A stretch of 64,000 nt of DNA, from NCBI GenBank assembly GCA_015207585.1, contig JADEWQ010000018.1, forward strand, positions 1 through 64,000, read 5' to 3'. The translations under genes were made by a program, and so were the position numbers. This document shows, piece by piece, positions 54,301 to 62,302 of this stretch. How positions within the stretch are numbered: the stretch's first letter is position 1; each line of letters starts with the position of its first letter. Origin of the DNA: Pleurocapsales cyanobacterium LEGE 06147. GTDB taxonomy: Bacteria; Cyanobacteriota; Cyanobacteriia; Cyanobacteriales; Xenococcaceae. The notes under the pieces were generated by a model, which was not told the DNA's origin, ran no database searches, and was given only the letters and a program-made list of their open reading frames with translations.

Positions 54301-54629
54301 CTTTCATGTTGGAGCAGCAAGGAGCAACAGTCACCGCAGTCGCCTCAGCCAACGAAGCTCTAAATTTCTTGAAGCAATCCAAACCCGATCTGCTCATCAG
54401 CGATATCGGTATGCCAAAGGTTGATGGCTATACACTGCTTCGTCGGATACGAGCCTTAGCCCCAGAACAAGGAGGTCAGATTCCGGCGATCGCCCTGACC
54501 TCCTATGCTAGGGATATAGACCGACAAGAAGCGATCGCGGCAGGTTTTCAGAAACACATCGCCAAGCCAGTTCAACCAGACAAGTTAGCTGCCCTGATCG
54601 CAGAACTTTTCAACTCGACAAACCTTTAG
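51315..54629 (+). CDS. Hybrid histidine kinase: GAF-GAF-PAS-GAF-HisKA-HATPase-REC
   Basis: About 1104 residues from the ATG at 51315 (MSNASKPENEVARL). GAF-like domains are at about 20-165 (DTPAEAAFDRITALAARLFD...) and 170-330. A coiled coil and PAS domain follow (about 375-500), then a third GAF (about 525-690), a HisKA (VLSHELRSPLNPI, H about 720), a HATPase_c (GLGLGLAIA) and a C-terminal receiver (LLISDIGMPKVDG). A short extra segment at residues about 854-880 comes from GACAAAGGACTAATGACAAA repeats. Its 3' third is very similar to the preceding kinase gene. No membrane segment is seen, so it is cytoplasmic. Confidence 0.93.
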   Translation: MSNASKPENEVARLAALHRYRILDTPAEAAFDRITALAARLFDVPLALVSLVDESRAWFKSCYGFDAREMPRDDTICSFAVLFEDVFVVPDTKQDSRFVYNPFVRGEPGIRFYAGAPLLTPDGFNLGTLCLLDSKPRDELSDEQKATLTDLAAMVVDELELRLAARQIAQIDEALLEVTRSVSAATGETFFSALVQHFTKVLAVDYAYMGLLVNREREAIKTIAVCTRGQIVDNFEYLLQDTPCQEVLRQRKICCYPRGVQTLFPNAPLLEPLSVESYVAIPFFDSTGAPLGLLGVMDSKPLENIQLAESLLTIFALRIGTELERQRTEAARQRAHRDLESLVERRTVELSKTNELLQLEIRERQQAELALQKEQEMLKALLDNVQAGIVACNAEGILTLFNRAAREFHGLPEQPLPPEQWAEHYDLYMPDGKTRIPKEEIPLFKALQGQTVGNVEMTIAPKQGTTRTILASGQLLVDEWGNKQGAVVVMHDITERKKAEAERVQLIREQTARQKAEAERQQAAFLAEISTMLASSLNYEDTLARVANLVVMFFADWCAIDLLQPNQSITRVALAHCEPEKIKLGWELHLRYPKQIDGAEGIPKVLRTGQTEIVTEISDAALGTMARDAEHLQILRELGLKSCIVSPLIARGQILGAISFVTAESDRRYTKTDLALAENIAHRAAIAIDNTNLYKAERIARTEAEAANRIKDEFLAVLSHELRSPLNPILGWSQLLRSGRLDASNTAQALEAIERNARLQTQLIEDLLDVSRILQGKLALKVSSVNLVDTIEAALETVQLAAETKSIQIQTQFNLEVKLIKGDPSRIQQIVWNLLSNAIKFTPQGGLIEVKLSSVAGHSSLVEEGQITTDTNDKGLMTKDKFAQIQVRDTGKGINPEFLPYVFESFRQADATTTRKFGGLGLGLAIARHLVELHGGTIMAESLGEGQGATFTVRLPLAETRGEAKEANRAAPYSLLLTRIRILIVDDEPDTRDFLTFMLEQQGATVTAVASANEALNFLKQSKPDLLISDIGMPKVDGYTLLRRIRALAPEQGGQIPAIALTSYARDIDRQEAIAAGFQKHIAKPVQPDKLAALIAELFNSTNL
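53880..53960. repeat. GACAAA-type tandem repeat in the second hybrid kinase
   Basis: The units GACAAATCACAACTGACACT and AATGACAAAGGACTAATGAC encode an extra loop before the G1 box. It matches the location of the insert at 50396-50505 but differs in number and order of units. Confidence 0.7.
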
Positions 54630-56863
54630 GCTTCAAAAACAACCCTAAGATTGCCTCGCTTCTTAGCAACCCGACAGGCAGTCGTACCCCCAGAACGTTC
54701 AAACTCTAGATCGAGAATAGTTGGTCCGACTGTCAGGTTTTGTAACGAGAGACTATGGATTGACTCTGGCAATACCGGATCGATAACGCGCACGCAATTA
54801 CTGGGAGCATCGGGCACGATATGAATCATCATTTGCAACAGTTGAAAGATGGTTCCAGTTGCCCATGCCTGAGGAGAACAGGCGACGGGATAACGCACGG
54901 GGCTATTATCTTCAGTGCGTTCGTAGCCACAGAAAAGTTCTGGCGGACGCTGATAGGGCTGTTGCAAGGTCATGTCAATCACTCCTTGAGCCACTTCTAG
55001 GGCTTGGTCGATCGACCCGAGCGATCGCAAACCCATAGCGATGATGCCATTATCGTGAGGCCAAACCGAACCGATATGATAGCCCATTGGATTGTAAGCA
55101 GGGGACAAACTACTGAGAGTCCGAATGCCCCAACCGCTGAACATATCTGGTGCTTGCAACCGCTCGGCTACACTTTTGGCTTTGTCTGAATGGAGTATTC
55201 CCGTACTCAAGCAGTGACCGGGATTGGAAGTAATACTATCCACTGGCTTGCCTTCCCCATCTAACCCTAAGGCGCAATAATCTAAATCGGGAAGCCAAAA
55301 ATCTCGATTAAAGCGGCTTTTGAGTTCTTGAGCATCCCTATACCATTTTTGGGACAAATCTTTGCGCTGCATGAGCTTGGCGATTTCACTCAGGCGAATT
55401 TTGGCAGCGTAAACATATCCCTGTACTTCACTTAAGGTAATCGGACCTAATGCCAGTCTCCCTTGCCGATTAACGATACAGTTTCCAGAATCCTTCCAAC
55501 CTTGGTTGATCAAACCGCAAGGCGAACGACGGAAATAACTCAAATAACCCGTCTTTTTGCAGTTGCGGTCGATCCAGTCCATTGCCTCTAACGCAGCACT
55601 CCACAAATTTTCGATGGTTTCGCGATCGCCCGTCCAAGCATAATATTCTGCATAAAGAATCAACCAAAGAGGCGTGGCATCGACAGTTCCATAATAAGGC
55701 GTGTGGGGAATTTCGCCACAGCGGGCCATTTCCCCGAGACGCAACTCATGAAGAATTTTGCCCGGTTCCTCTTCTCGCCATTCATCCTCAGTTTTGCCCT
55801 GATATTCGGCTAGGAGAGATAAAGTATCTTTGGCGATCTTGGGATCGAGAATCAGCGTTTGCCAAGCAGCAATAATTGCATCTCTACCAAATAGAGTAGA
55901 AAACCAAGGAATTCCTGCCGACAGAACTTTGCCATTGCCAAAGCTTTGTCGTAGCAAATAGATATCTTGTTCGGCTTGTTCGATGACTTGATTAAACGCT
56001 TTGTTATCGGAACGAATTTTGGCAATTTGCTGTTGCCATTCCTGCTGTTCCATCGATTCGGCTGCTTTTGCTTGCATCAGAGTCATCGGTGTTCCCACTT
56101 TAGAAACGGAGCGATCGTCGGTTAAAAGTTGAACGCGATAGCCCAAGCGTAAAGTTTCGTGAGAGTTTAACTCCAGTTGCCAAACAGCAGTGTAACCCTT
56201 GCAATAATCTGGCTGACGCTGAGAAAATTGAATGCGAGACTCCATAACTGAGCCATCTAGTCCTCGATAGGCTAGATTTAATTCATCGGGTGTCCGAACT
56301 ATTGAAGTTCCTGCACCATCGCCGTTTTCTGTCATCAAGCGCAGCAGTTGTCCGCGCTCTTTACGTTTCCAGCCGCGAATTTCAAACAGATCGACAAAAT
56401 CGGCATCAAAACTCAGACTGAGTTCAAAACTGACTGGGTTGGTACTGTAATTGGTAATGGTTAACTCTTCAAAGAGTCCGCCATTAAGAATTATTTCTCT
56501 TTGAATGCCAATATTTTCTGCACCCGTATTACTTTTTTCTAGGTAGGGATTGGCACAGAGTACGGAAAGACCAAAGCCTCGGCGAGCAGTACTGCTGAGG
56601 AGAATGGGCAGATGACCGTCGATCTGTAACTCGAGACGACTTAAAAAACGAGTATCTCGACCAAATAGTCCCAAGCTACTTTGTTTATCTATTGTAAAAT
56701 ATCCGGGAATATTGCCCAGTGTATCTGCGATCAGAAAAATGTCATCGTCTTTAAGAGTAAGAGTTGAAATGCTCGATTCAGTTTGAACACAAGGCCATTC
56801 TGGAATCGATTCGGTCTCGGCATACACGAAGGTTTTACCTTCAAGTTCTAAAATTTCGGTCAT
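54626..56863 (-). CDS. Amylo-alpha-1,6-glucosidase-like glycogen debranching family protein
   Basis: The 745-residue protein has a beta-sandwich N-terminal domain (about 30-280, with SLGLFGRDTRFLSRLELQIDG) and a C-terminal (alpha/alpha)6 barrel (about 320-720). The barrel holds WFSTLFGRDAIIAAWQTLIL and SVWPHDNGIIAMGLRSLGSI, where the acidic catalytic residues are expected. Such proteins act on alpha-glucosidic bonds of glycogen or related glucans. The stop codon overlaps the 3' end of the preceding convergent kinase gene by four bases. It lies downstream of a GT4 and a GH13_18 gene on the same strand, which suggests a small carbohydrate module. Confidence 0.88.
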   Translation of the reverse strand: MTEILELEGKTFVYAETESIPEWPCVQTESSISTLTLKDDDIFLIADTLGNIPGYFTIDKQSSLGLFGRDTRFLSRLELQIDGHLPILLSSTARRGFGLSVLCANPYLEKSNTGAENIGIQREIILNGGLFEELTITNYSTNPVSFELSLSFDADFVDLFEIRGWKRKERGQLLRLMTENGDGAGTSIVRTPDELNLAYRGLDGSVMESRIQFSQRQPDYCKGYTAVWQLELNSHETLRLGYRVQLLTDDRSVSKVGTPMTLMQAKAAESMEQQEWQQQIAKIRSDNKAFNQVIEQAEQDIYLLRQSFGNGKVLSAGIPWFSTLFGRDAIIAAWQTLILDPKIAKDTLSLLAEYQGKTEDEWREEEPGKILHELRLGEMARCGEIPHTPYYGTVDATPLWLILYAEYYAWTGDRETIENLWSAALEAMDWIDRNCKKTGYLSYFRRSPCGLINQGWKDSGNCIVNRQGRLALGPITLSEVQGYVYAAKIRLSEIAKLMQRKDLSQKWYRDAQELKSRFNRDFWLPDLDYCALGLDGEGKPVDSITSNPGHCLSTGILHSDKAKSVAERLQAPDMFSGWGIRTLSSLSPAYNPMGYHIGSVWPHDNGIIAMGLRSLGSIDQALEVAQGVIDMTLQQPYQRPPELFCGYERTEDNSPVRYPVACSPQAWATGTIFQLLQMMIHIVPDAPSNCVRVIDPVLPESIHSLSLQNLTVGPTILDLEFERSGGTTACRVAKKRGNLRVVFEA

Positions 56864-57179
56864 GGCAAATCAGAGATGGGAAATAGCTTTTCACATCTGA
56901 TGGAGTAGTTGTTATTGTTACTTCTGTCAAATGATGACAGAATTGGTACTTAATGACCAGTTATATCTAATAAGCAAAGTGATTATTATTACATTTTGAT
57001 TAAACTTTTTTCAAGACTGGCAAAAAAATCAGTCGCCAGTCACCAGTAGGGGCTTTCCTGCCGTTTGCCCGTACAACTCACCAGCATCAGTTATGAGGTA
57101 TCAGGTTTTAGATTAAATAATAATTTACCTAATACCTAATACCGATTTATGCCATTACTCCTTATCAATAATTTGTCGC
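56864..57179. other. Intergenic region with degenerate palindrome
   Basis: A 316-bp gap with short CAGTCGCCAGTCACCAGT repeats and a degraded copy of the 28-bp palindrome (GTAGGGGC ... GCCCGTAC, 57046-57074). It separates the debranching gene from the glycosyltransferase gene and could carry a promoter. Confidence 0.5.
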
Positions 57180-58268
57180 TCAGACAGCCAGACGATTCAG
57201 TTCGACCGAGCGTGGTAAATGACCATTCTGGACAAACTGCTTTTCTAAAAGCTTTTGATACACTGCTTCGTAGCTATCTACCATATGTCGGACGCTAAAG
57301 TTAGCCACGACGCGATCGCGGCAAGTACGACGGTCGATCTCCCAGATGCGATCGAGGGCAGCAACGCATTCTTCAACATTGTTGCATAAGAATCCAGTTT
57401 TACCATCTTCGATGATCTCTTTTGTCGAGCCCAATGCCATGGCAATTACGGGGGTGCCTACTGCCATTGATTCGGTCATTACCAAGCCGAAAGGTTCTTG
57501 CCAAGTAATGGGAAAGAGAGTAGCTACTGCTTTGCCCATGAGTTCGCATTTAGTATTATGGTCAGCTTCTCCTAGATATTCAATCTGCTTACCATCAATT
57601 AATGGTTCGATTTCGTGGGCAAAAAACTCTCGGTCTACAGGATCGATTTTGCCTGCCATCTTTAGATGCCAACCAGAACGTTTAGCGATGGCGATCGCCA
57701 GATGGGGTCCTTTCTCCGGAGACATGCGACCTAAAAAAACCAGATAGGGAGAACTATCTGGCTGAGGGTGAAAGGGATAAATATTAATATCGATACCGTT
57801 ATAAACTGTCGCTACATAGTTTAATCCCAAATCATTACGCCTCTGAGAATTGGAGATACTAATAAAATTTTGGGAACGATTATGAATCCAGATTTTTTCT
57901 GTTGTTGGCGTAATAATTCCGTGAGTGGTATAAACGGTTGGAGTTGTTACTAATCTGGCGTAGGGTAATGCTGCTACATCTATATGAGAGTGAATTAAAT
58001 CGAATTCCCCTGCTCTCTCGAAAACCTTAGTTAGTTGCAGGGTCTCATAAACAGTATATTCTTCATTAGTCACACCTATTTTACGTAGAGCTTGCGGACA
58101 ACTTGGTTCTAACCGAGCTAAAGTCTGGGAATCACCACTAGCAAAGAGAGTAACATCGTGACCGCGACGCACCAATTCATCGGTAAGGAGACTGACAATT
58201 AATTCCGTTCCGCCATAGGCAGGAGGTGGAACTTTTTCCCATAAGGGAGCAATTTGAGCGATTCGCAT
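57180..58268 (-). CDS. Glycosyltransferase family 4
   Basis: The 362-residue GT-B enzyme has an N-terminal acceptor domain (MRIAQIAPLWEK, then PPAYGGTELIVSLLTDEL) and a C-terminal GT4 nucleotide-sugar domain (VFLGRMSPEKGPHLAIAIAK, and EPFGLVMTESMAVGTPVIA with the EX7E pair). It transfers a hexose from a nucleotide sugar to an unknown acceptor in the cytoplasm. The neighbouring GH13_18 phosphorylase gene is upstream on the same strand (180-bp gap). Together they may build and recycle a glucoside such as glucosylglycerate, by inference. A GAGG-rich ribosome binding site precedes the ATG. Confidence 0.88.
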   Translation of the reverse strand: MRIAQIAPLWEKVPPPAYGGTELIVSLLTDELVRRGHDVTLFASGDSQTLARLEPSCPQALRKIGVTNEEYTVYETLQLTKVFERAGEFDLIHSHIDVAALPYARLVTTPTVYTTHGIITPTTEKIWIHNRSQNFISISNSQRRNDLGLNYVATVYNGIDINIYPFHPQPDSSPYLVFLGRMSPEKGPHLAIAIAKRSGWHLKMAGKIDPVDREFFAHEIEPLIDGKQIEYLGEADHNTKCELMGKAVATLFPITWQEPFGLVMTESMAVGTPVIAMALGSTKEIIEDGKTGFLCNNVEECVAALDRIWEIDRRTCRDRVVANFSVRHMVDSYEAVYQKLLEKQFVQNGHLPRSVELNRLAV

Positions 58269-58445
58269 CTACAAACCTCCTCAAAAATAGAGTAAAAATA
58301 GAAGTGCTTACCGTTCTTCGCGAGAATACTTAAGAATTTTTTTTATTTATGTATTTGTTTGCGATCTGACTATACAGCTTTAATTTATGTTTTAGAAAAA
58401 ATTAATATTTTTTACAATCCAGCTAAAGGTAGAGATTGCCACACC

Positions 58446-60194
58446 TTACAATTTATTAGTAATCCAAGCGCATTGGTAAGGTTTGAGAGTAAATTTGGCA
58501 TAGATATCCTCGATACCTTGACCGCTGAGGAGATCGCACCATCTGTCTGTAATAGCTAGATTTAAGTCAGATAAACGCAGCTTTTGGGTGCGACGGCTGA
58601 GATTGTGGATACAAAAAATACTTTGCTCGCGATAAATACTTTGTCGCCAGAAGGCAAACAGCGATCGATTAAGAGGATGAAGTATATATTGAGTGGCATT
58701 GGGATGAAAAGCTGACTGGCGACGACGAATTTTAATTCTACGAGATAACTCTTTTAAAACAATTGATTGAGAAGAATGAGGATCTTGAAGTCGTGTGACT
58801 AAATGCTCGTAATCCCATTTGTAGCGGTTGATAGCACGATTACTGCCAGTTTTGACTACACCTTCCGTGTCGTTAGGAGTAGCGAGCAAACTGTGAATAT
58901 AAAAAGCAGGAATTCCCTCAAGAGCCATCATAATCGTTTGGGAACAGATAAATCTCTCGATTTGCCACCTGTCCTTTCCTTTAACCGTTCCTTTCATGGC
59001 ATCAAACCAAGAAATATTGATTTCGTAAGGACTTTCAGTTCCGTCGGGTTTTTGCCTCATGCTGATTTTGCCTCCAAATTTGGGCATCATCTCTAGCAAT
59101 TGTTGATATTCGTCCTCGGCTAATAACCCTTCTGCCGGACGCAACCCAATGCCATCATGAGAAGCGGTGAAATTAAGATAGGCACAACCAACAGGTGCAG
59201 GCGGCATTCTCATCATCCAGGTTTTGAGATGATCGGATTTTCCTTGCATCAAAGCATTGAGTAATAACGGCGGAAGACTAAAATTGTAAATTGAGTGTGC
59301 TTCGTTACGATTGCCGAAATAACTAAGATTTTCTCGGTTTGGCACATTGGTTTCGGTAATTAGAGAAACTGAGGGGGCGACCATCTGTAAAATTTCTCGT
59401 AGTAACCGAACAACCACGTGTGTCTCGGGCAAATGAATGCAGGGAGTACCGAGACTTTTCCAAAGAAATCCCACCGCATCAAGTCGAATATATTTTGACC
59501 CAATCTCAACGTAAAATAAGATGATTCCGATCAACTCTATCAGTACATCTGGGTTGGCAAAATTGAGATCGATCTGATCGTTACTAAAAGTAGCCCAGAC
59601 GTACTTTTCTCCATCAAGGGTATCGACCTTGACAAGGAGAGGGCTGCTGCGAGGACGCACGACTTGCGAAAGATCTTCAGTGGGATCTACTTCGATAAAA
59701 TAATCGCAACCTGGTTTTTTGCCTTGCTTAAACTGTTCAAACCAAGCATGTTTGCTCGAAACATGATTGAGAACTAGATCGATCATTAAATTAAAATGCT
59801 CGGCAATACGTTTTATATCTTCCCAATCTCCCAATTCGGGATTGACCGTTAAATAATCAATAACTGCAAATCCGTCGTCGGAACTGTAGGGAAAGAAGGG
59901 GAGGATATGAATACCAGTAATGGTGTCTTGTAAGTATTGCTCAAAGAAGCGTTCTAGAGTAACGAGGGGTTTTTCTGTGGTGTTGCTGTAGATGCTGTCT
60001 CCGTAGGTAATTAATTGAATATTGTCTTCACTCCATTTGTTGAGATTTTCTTCTGGACAGTCGGCAAAATAATCTTGAATTAGAAAAAAAAGTTTATCTA
60101 ATAATTTTTCTTGAACTTCTTTAGAGTAAAGCTTCTCCAGCAAAGGTTTAATTCGTAAGCAAAAATATTCAAATTGCATATAGGATTTAGTCAT
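58446..60194 (-). CDS. GH13_18 sugar phosphorylase (sucrose/glucosylglycerate type)
   Basis: The 582-residue protein is a GH13 (alpha/beta)8 enzyme of the sucrose phosphorylase group. Active-site motifs are seen: MIDLVLNHVSSKH (strand 3), YIRLDAVGFLWK with the nucleophilic Asp, LITETNVPNREN with the acid Glu, and FTASHDGIG with the transition-state Asp. The N-terminal helical extension of about 60 residues (PLLEKLYSKEVQEKLLDKLF) occurs in the longer members that act on glucosylglycerate or related glucosides, so sucrose is not certain. It would release glucose-1-phosphate. It heads the group with the GT4 and debranching genes. Confidence 0.86.
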   Translation of the reverse strand: MTKSYMQFEYFCLRIKPLLEKLYSKEVQEKLLDKLFFLIQDYFADCPEENLNKWSEDNIQLITYGDSIYSNTTEKPLVTLERFFEQYLQDTITGIHILPFFPYSSDDGFAVIDYLTVNPELGDWEDIKRIAEHFNLMIDLVLNHVSSKHAWFEQFKQGKKPGCDYFIEVDPTEDLSQVVRPRSSPLLVKVDTLDGEKYVWATFSNDQIDLNFANPDVLIELIGIILFYVEIGSKYIRLDAVGFLWKSLGTPCIHLPETHVVVRLLREILQMVAPSVSLITETNVPNRENLSYFGNRNEAHSIYNFSLPPLLLNALMQGKSDHLKTWMMRMPPAPVGCAYLNFTASHDGIGLRPAEGLLAEDEYQQLLEMMPKFGGKISMRQKPDGTESPYEINISWFDAMKGTVKGKDRWQIERFICSQTIMMALEGIPAFYIHSLLATPNDTEGVVKTGSNRAINRYKWDYEHLVTRLQDPHSSQSIVLKELSRRIKIRRRQSAFHPNATQYILHPLNRSLFAFWRQSIYREQSIFCIHNLSRRTQKLRLSDLNLAITDRWCDLLSGQGIEDIYAKFTLKPYQCAWITNKL

Positions 60195-60497
60195 GAATCC
60201 GCAATTGACACCTTAAAAGCTAATGAGATCTGAAGGAAAGGATTTGTTCCCAGATAAACTCGTCAAGCTTAACACAACTCTAATTAATGAACTCGAAAAA
60301 GTTTTTGCTAGCCGATTGCCTAATTTACTGTGGTTTGAAGGAAAGATTAGCCTGACATTGTTAAAAATAATAAGAAATGTTTTGTTATTTTAATTCTTGG
60401 GAGTTTTATCGAGATAGATTAATATAAATGAGCTTTGTTTTTCTATCTATTAAATAGGATTAAGAGGTTATCTGAGAAGTCTTATTTGCTACATTCG

Positions 60498-60577
60498 ATC
60501 CCCCCTAGCCCCCCTTGACAAGGGGGGAAAAGAATCAAAGTCCCCCTTGGTAAGGGGGATTTAGGGGGATCGAAAAA
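60498..60577. repeat. CCCCCTTG/CAAGGGGG dispersed palindromes
   Basis: Two back-to-back hairpins, CCCCCCTTG-A-CAAGGGGGG and CCCCCTTGG-TAAGGGGG, lie between GATCCCCCC and GGGGGATCG. This repeat is widespread in cyanobacterial gaps. Confidence 0.8.
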
Positions 60578-60759
60578 CTTAAAACTGAGTTGAATCTACT
60601 TTTCAGACATCCTCTAAAATAGATTTGATTTTATTTAAACTTTTTGTCGATCGCAAACAATTAATTAGAGTTAATTATCAAATATTTTTGACCGATTTTA
60701 TCCATGTTTTAGAGCTGATTCGTTAACTCGCTGAAATCTTTGTATAGTGAGACTCTTAT

Positions 60760-60785
60760 TTGTTTAGTTCAAAAGAACTAAACAA
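60760..60785. repeat. Perfect 11-bp stem-loop
   Basis: TTGTTTAGTTC and GAACTAAACAA are perfectly inverted around AAAA. The position, about 355 bp before the Crp gene, does not show whether it is a terminator, an operator or part of an RNA. Confidence 0.75.
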
Positions 60786-61140
60786 CAATAGAAAGGTAAG
60801 CAGATCGAGTAATCCAGCTTTCTTAAGATTTGCTTTATGAATCAGCTCTTAAATATTTTTACTTATTATTTGTCGTTTTTATTTTTTAACTAATATTATT
60901 CCAATAATTGATAAGAATAACTTAAAACTCATAGAAAAGGTAGCACTGGTCGATTTTTTTGATTGTATATAACTTACTTAATTATTTTAAGATAACTCAT
61001 ATAATCCTTAGTTAATTTGAATTTAAACTTTTTTTAATAAATAGCTGCAATATTAATAAATATACCTAATTTTTATAATGAAAATTGTGATTAAGCGAGT
61101 GGTTAAATCACATAAAATAAATACTTTTTTATAGAACTTA

Positions 61141-61851
61141 ATGGTTGCCAGCTCTCCTCAGCCAGCTAATCAACTATTAGCAGCTTTACCAGAATCGGAA
61201 TATGCAAGTCTTGTTCCTCATTTAGAAACAGTTTCTCTCCGTACCGGGCAAATTCTTTACCAACCCTACGAACTAATTGAATTTGTCTATTTTCCCAATC
61301 GAGCTATTGTTTCTCTAGTGGCGATTATGGAAGACGGTGCAACTACCGAAGTAGGATTAGTGGGTAAAGAGGGAATGGTAGGCTTACCCGTTATTTTAGG
61401 CAGTAACTGCAGTAGCAGACGTGCCATAGTACAGATCGGTAACGGTGCAGTGATGCTAAATGCCGACATTTTAAAAAGGGAATTCGATCGCGGCGGCGAA
61501 CTACGAAGATTGTTATTGCTCTATACCCAAGGGTTACTTACTCAAGTCAGCCAAACTGCTGCTTGCAATCGTCAGCACGTCATCGAAGAAAGATTGGCTC
61601 GCTGGCTTTTATCGGTGCAAGATCGAGTCGAGCAGGATGAGTTTTTGCTAACTCAAGAAATGATCGCTTATATGCTTGGCGTGCGTCGTTCTGGAATAAC
61701 AGTAGCTGCCAATATTTTACAAAGAGCGGGAATAATCAGCTATAGTCGCGGTCGCATTCATATTCGCGATCGCCAAGCTCTAGAAGCTACTGCTTGCGAA
61801 TGTTATCGCCTCGTTAATCAAGAGTTTCAACGGTTGTTTGGGTTTAATTAA
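61141..61851 (+). CDS. Crp/Fnr family transcriptional regulator
   Basis: The 236-residue protein has a cNMP-binding-like barrel (about 20-130, YFPNRAIVSLVAIMEDGATT) and a C-terminal winged helix (EMIAYMLGVRRSGITVAANI). It lacks an N-terminal Fe-S cysteine cluster, and the barrel does not show the full cAMP-binding motif. It is unlike the NtcA-type HTH of the regulator at 11080-11793. Neighbouring genes do not show its target. Confidence 0.88.
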   Translation: MVASSPQPANQLLAALPESEYASLVPHLETVSLRTGQILYQPYELIEFVYFPNRAIVSLVAIMEDGATTEVGLVGKEGMVGLPVILGSNCSSRRAIVQIGNGAVMLNADILKREFDRGGELRRLLLLYTQGLLTQVSQTAACNRQHVIEERLARWLLSVQDRVEQDEFLLTQEMIAYMLGVRRSGITVAANILQRAGIISYSRGRIHIRDRQALEATACECYRLVNQEFQRLFGFN

Positions 61852-62074
61852 AAATTATTGTAAACTTATTCACACCCTAAGCAGCCATAATTTTACGTAG
61901 ATTATTCTGTATTTAAAATTATGTAATTTTTCCGAAAAATCTATGAGATAACCTGAAAATTGACGGCATTTGCTAAAAACAATCCGAGAAAACTCGGTTT
62001 GTGTACACTACCGTACATACACCGCTCGGTGAAATCTGCGATTATGTATAGCATAAGATTCTAGGTAGTTACAT

Positions 62075-62302
62075 ATGGAACGAGATCGTAAGCAATTGAC
62101 ATCAATTGTAGATTTACAGGCTAATCTATGCCAATTTGGTCAAAAGGTATCGGAACTGTGTGACTTAGAATCCAATCGCCACCTCTCTAGTCAAGATGCC
62201 TATGATGAAATTAGAAACCTATGGCTACAACTGAAGAACTCTAGACCAGAAATCCTCGATATTCTGGCAAAATTGAGTGAAAAGGAACAATTAAATACAT
62301 AA
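62075..62302 (+). CDS. Small helical protein, unknown function
   Basis: The 75-residue protein (starts MERDRKQLTSIVDLQ, ends LSEKEQLNT) is predicted to be mostly helical with no membrane segment or known motif. Its stop codon is immediately followed by the ATG of the CHAD gene, indicating a two-gene operon with translational coupling. It may be a partner of the CHAD protein. I do not recognise the family. Confidence 0.65.
   Translation: MERDRKQLTSIVDLQANLCQFGQKVSELCDLESNRHLSSQDAYDEIRNLWLQLKNSRPEILDILAKLSEKEQLNT

Larger units (their letters stand above)
60195..61140. other. Long AT-rich intergenic region
   Basis: The 946-bp gap has no gene. It contains the CCCCCTT/AAGGGGG cyanobacterial repeat at about 60498-60577 and a perfect 11-bp stem at 60760-60785. 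The remainder, up to the Crp gene, is strongly AT-rich and should hold its promoter. Confidence 0.5.
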
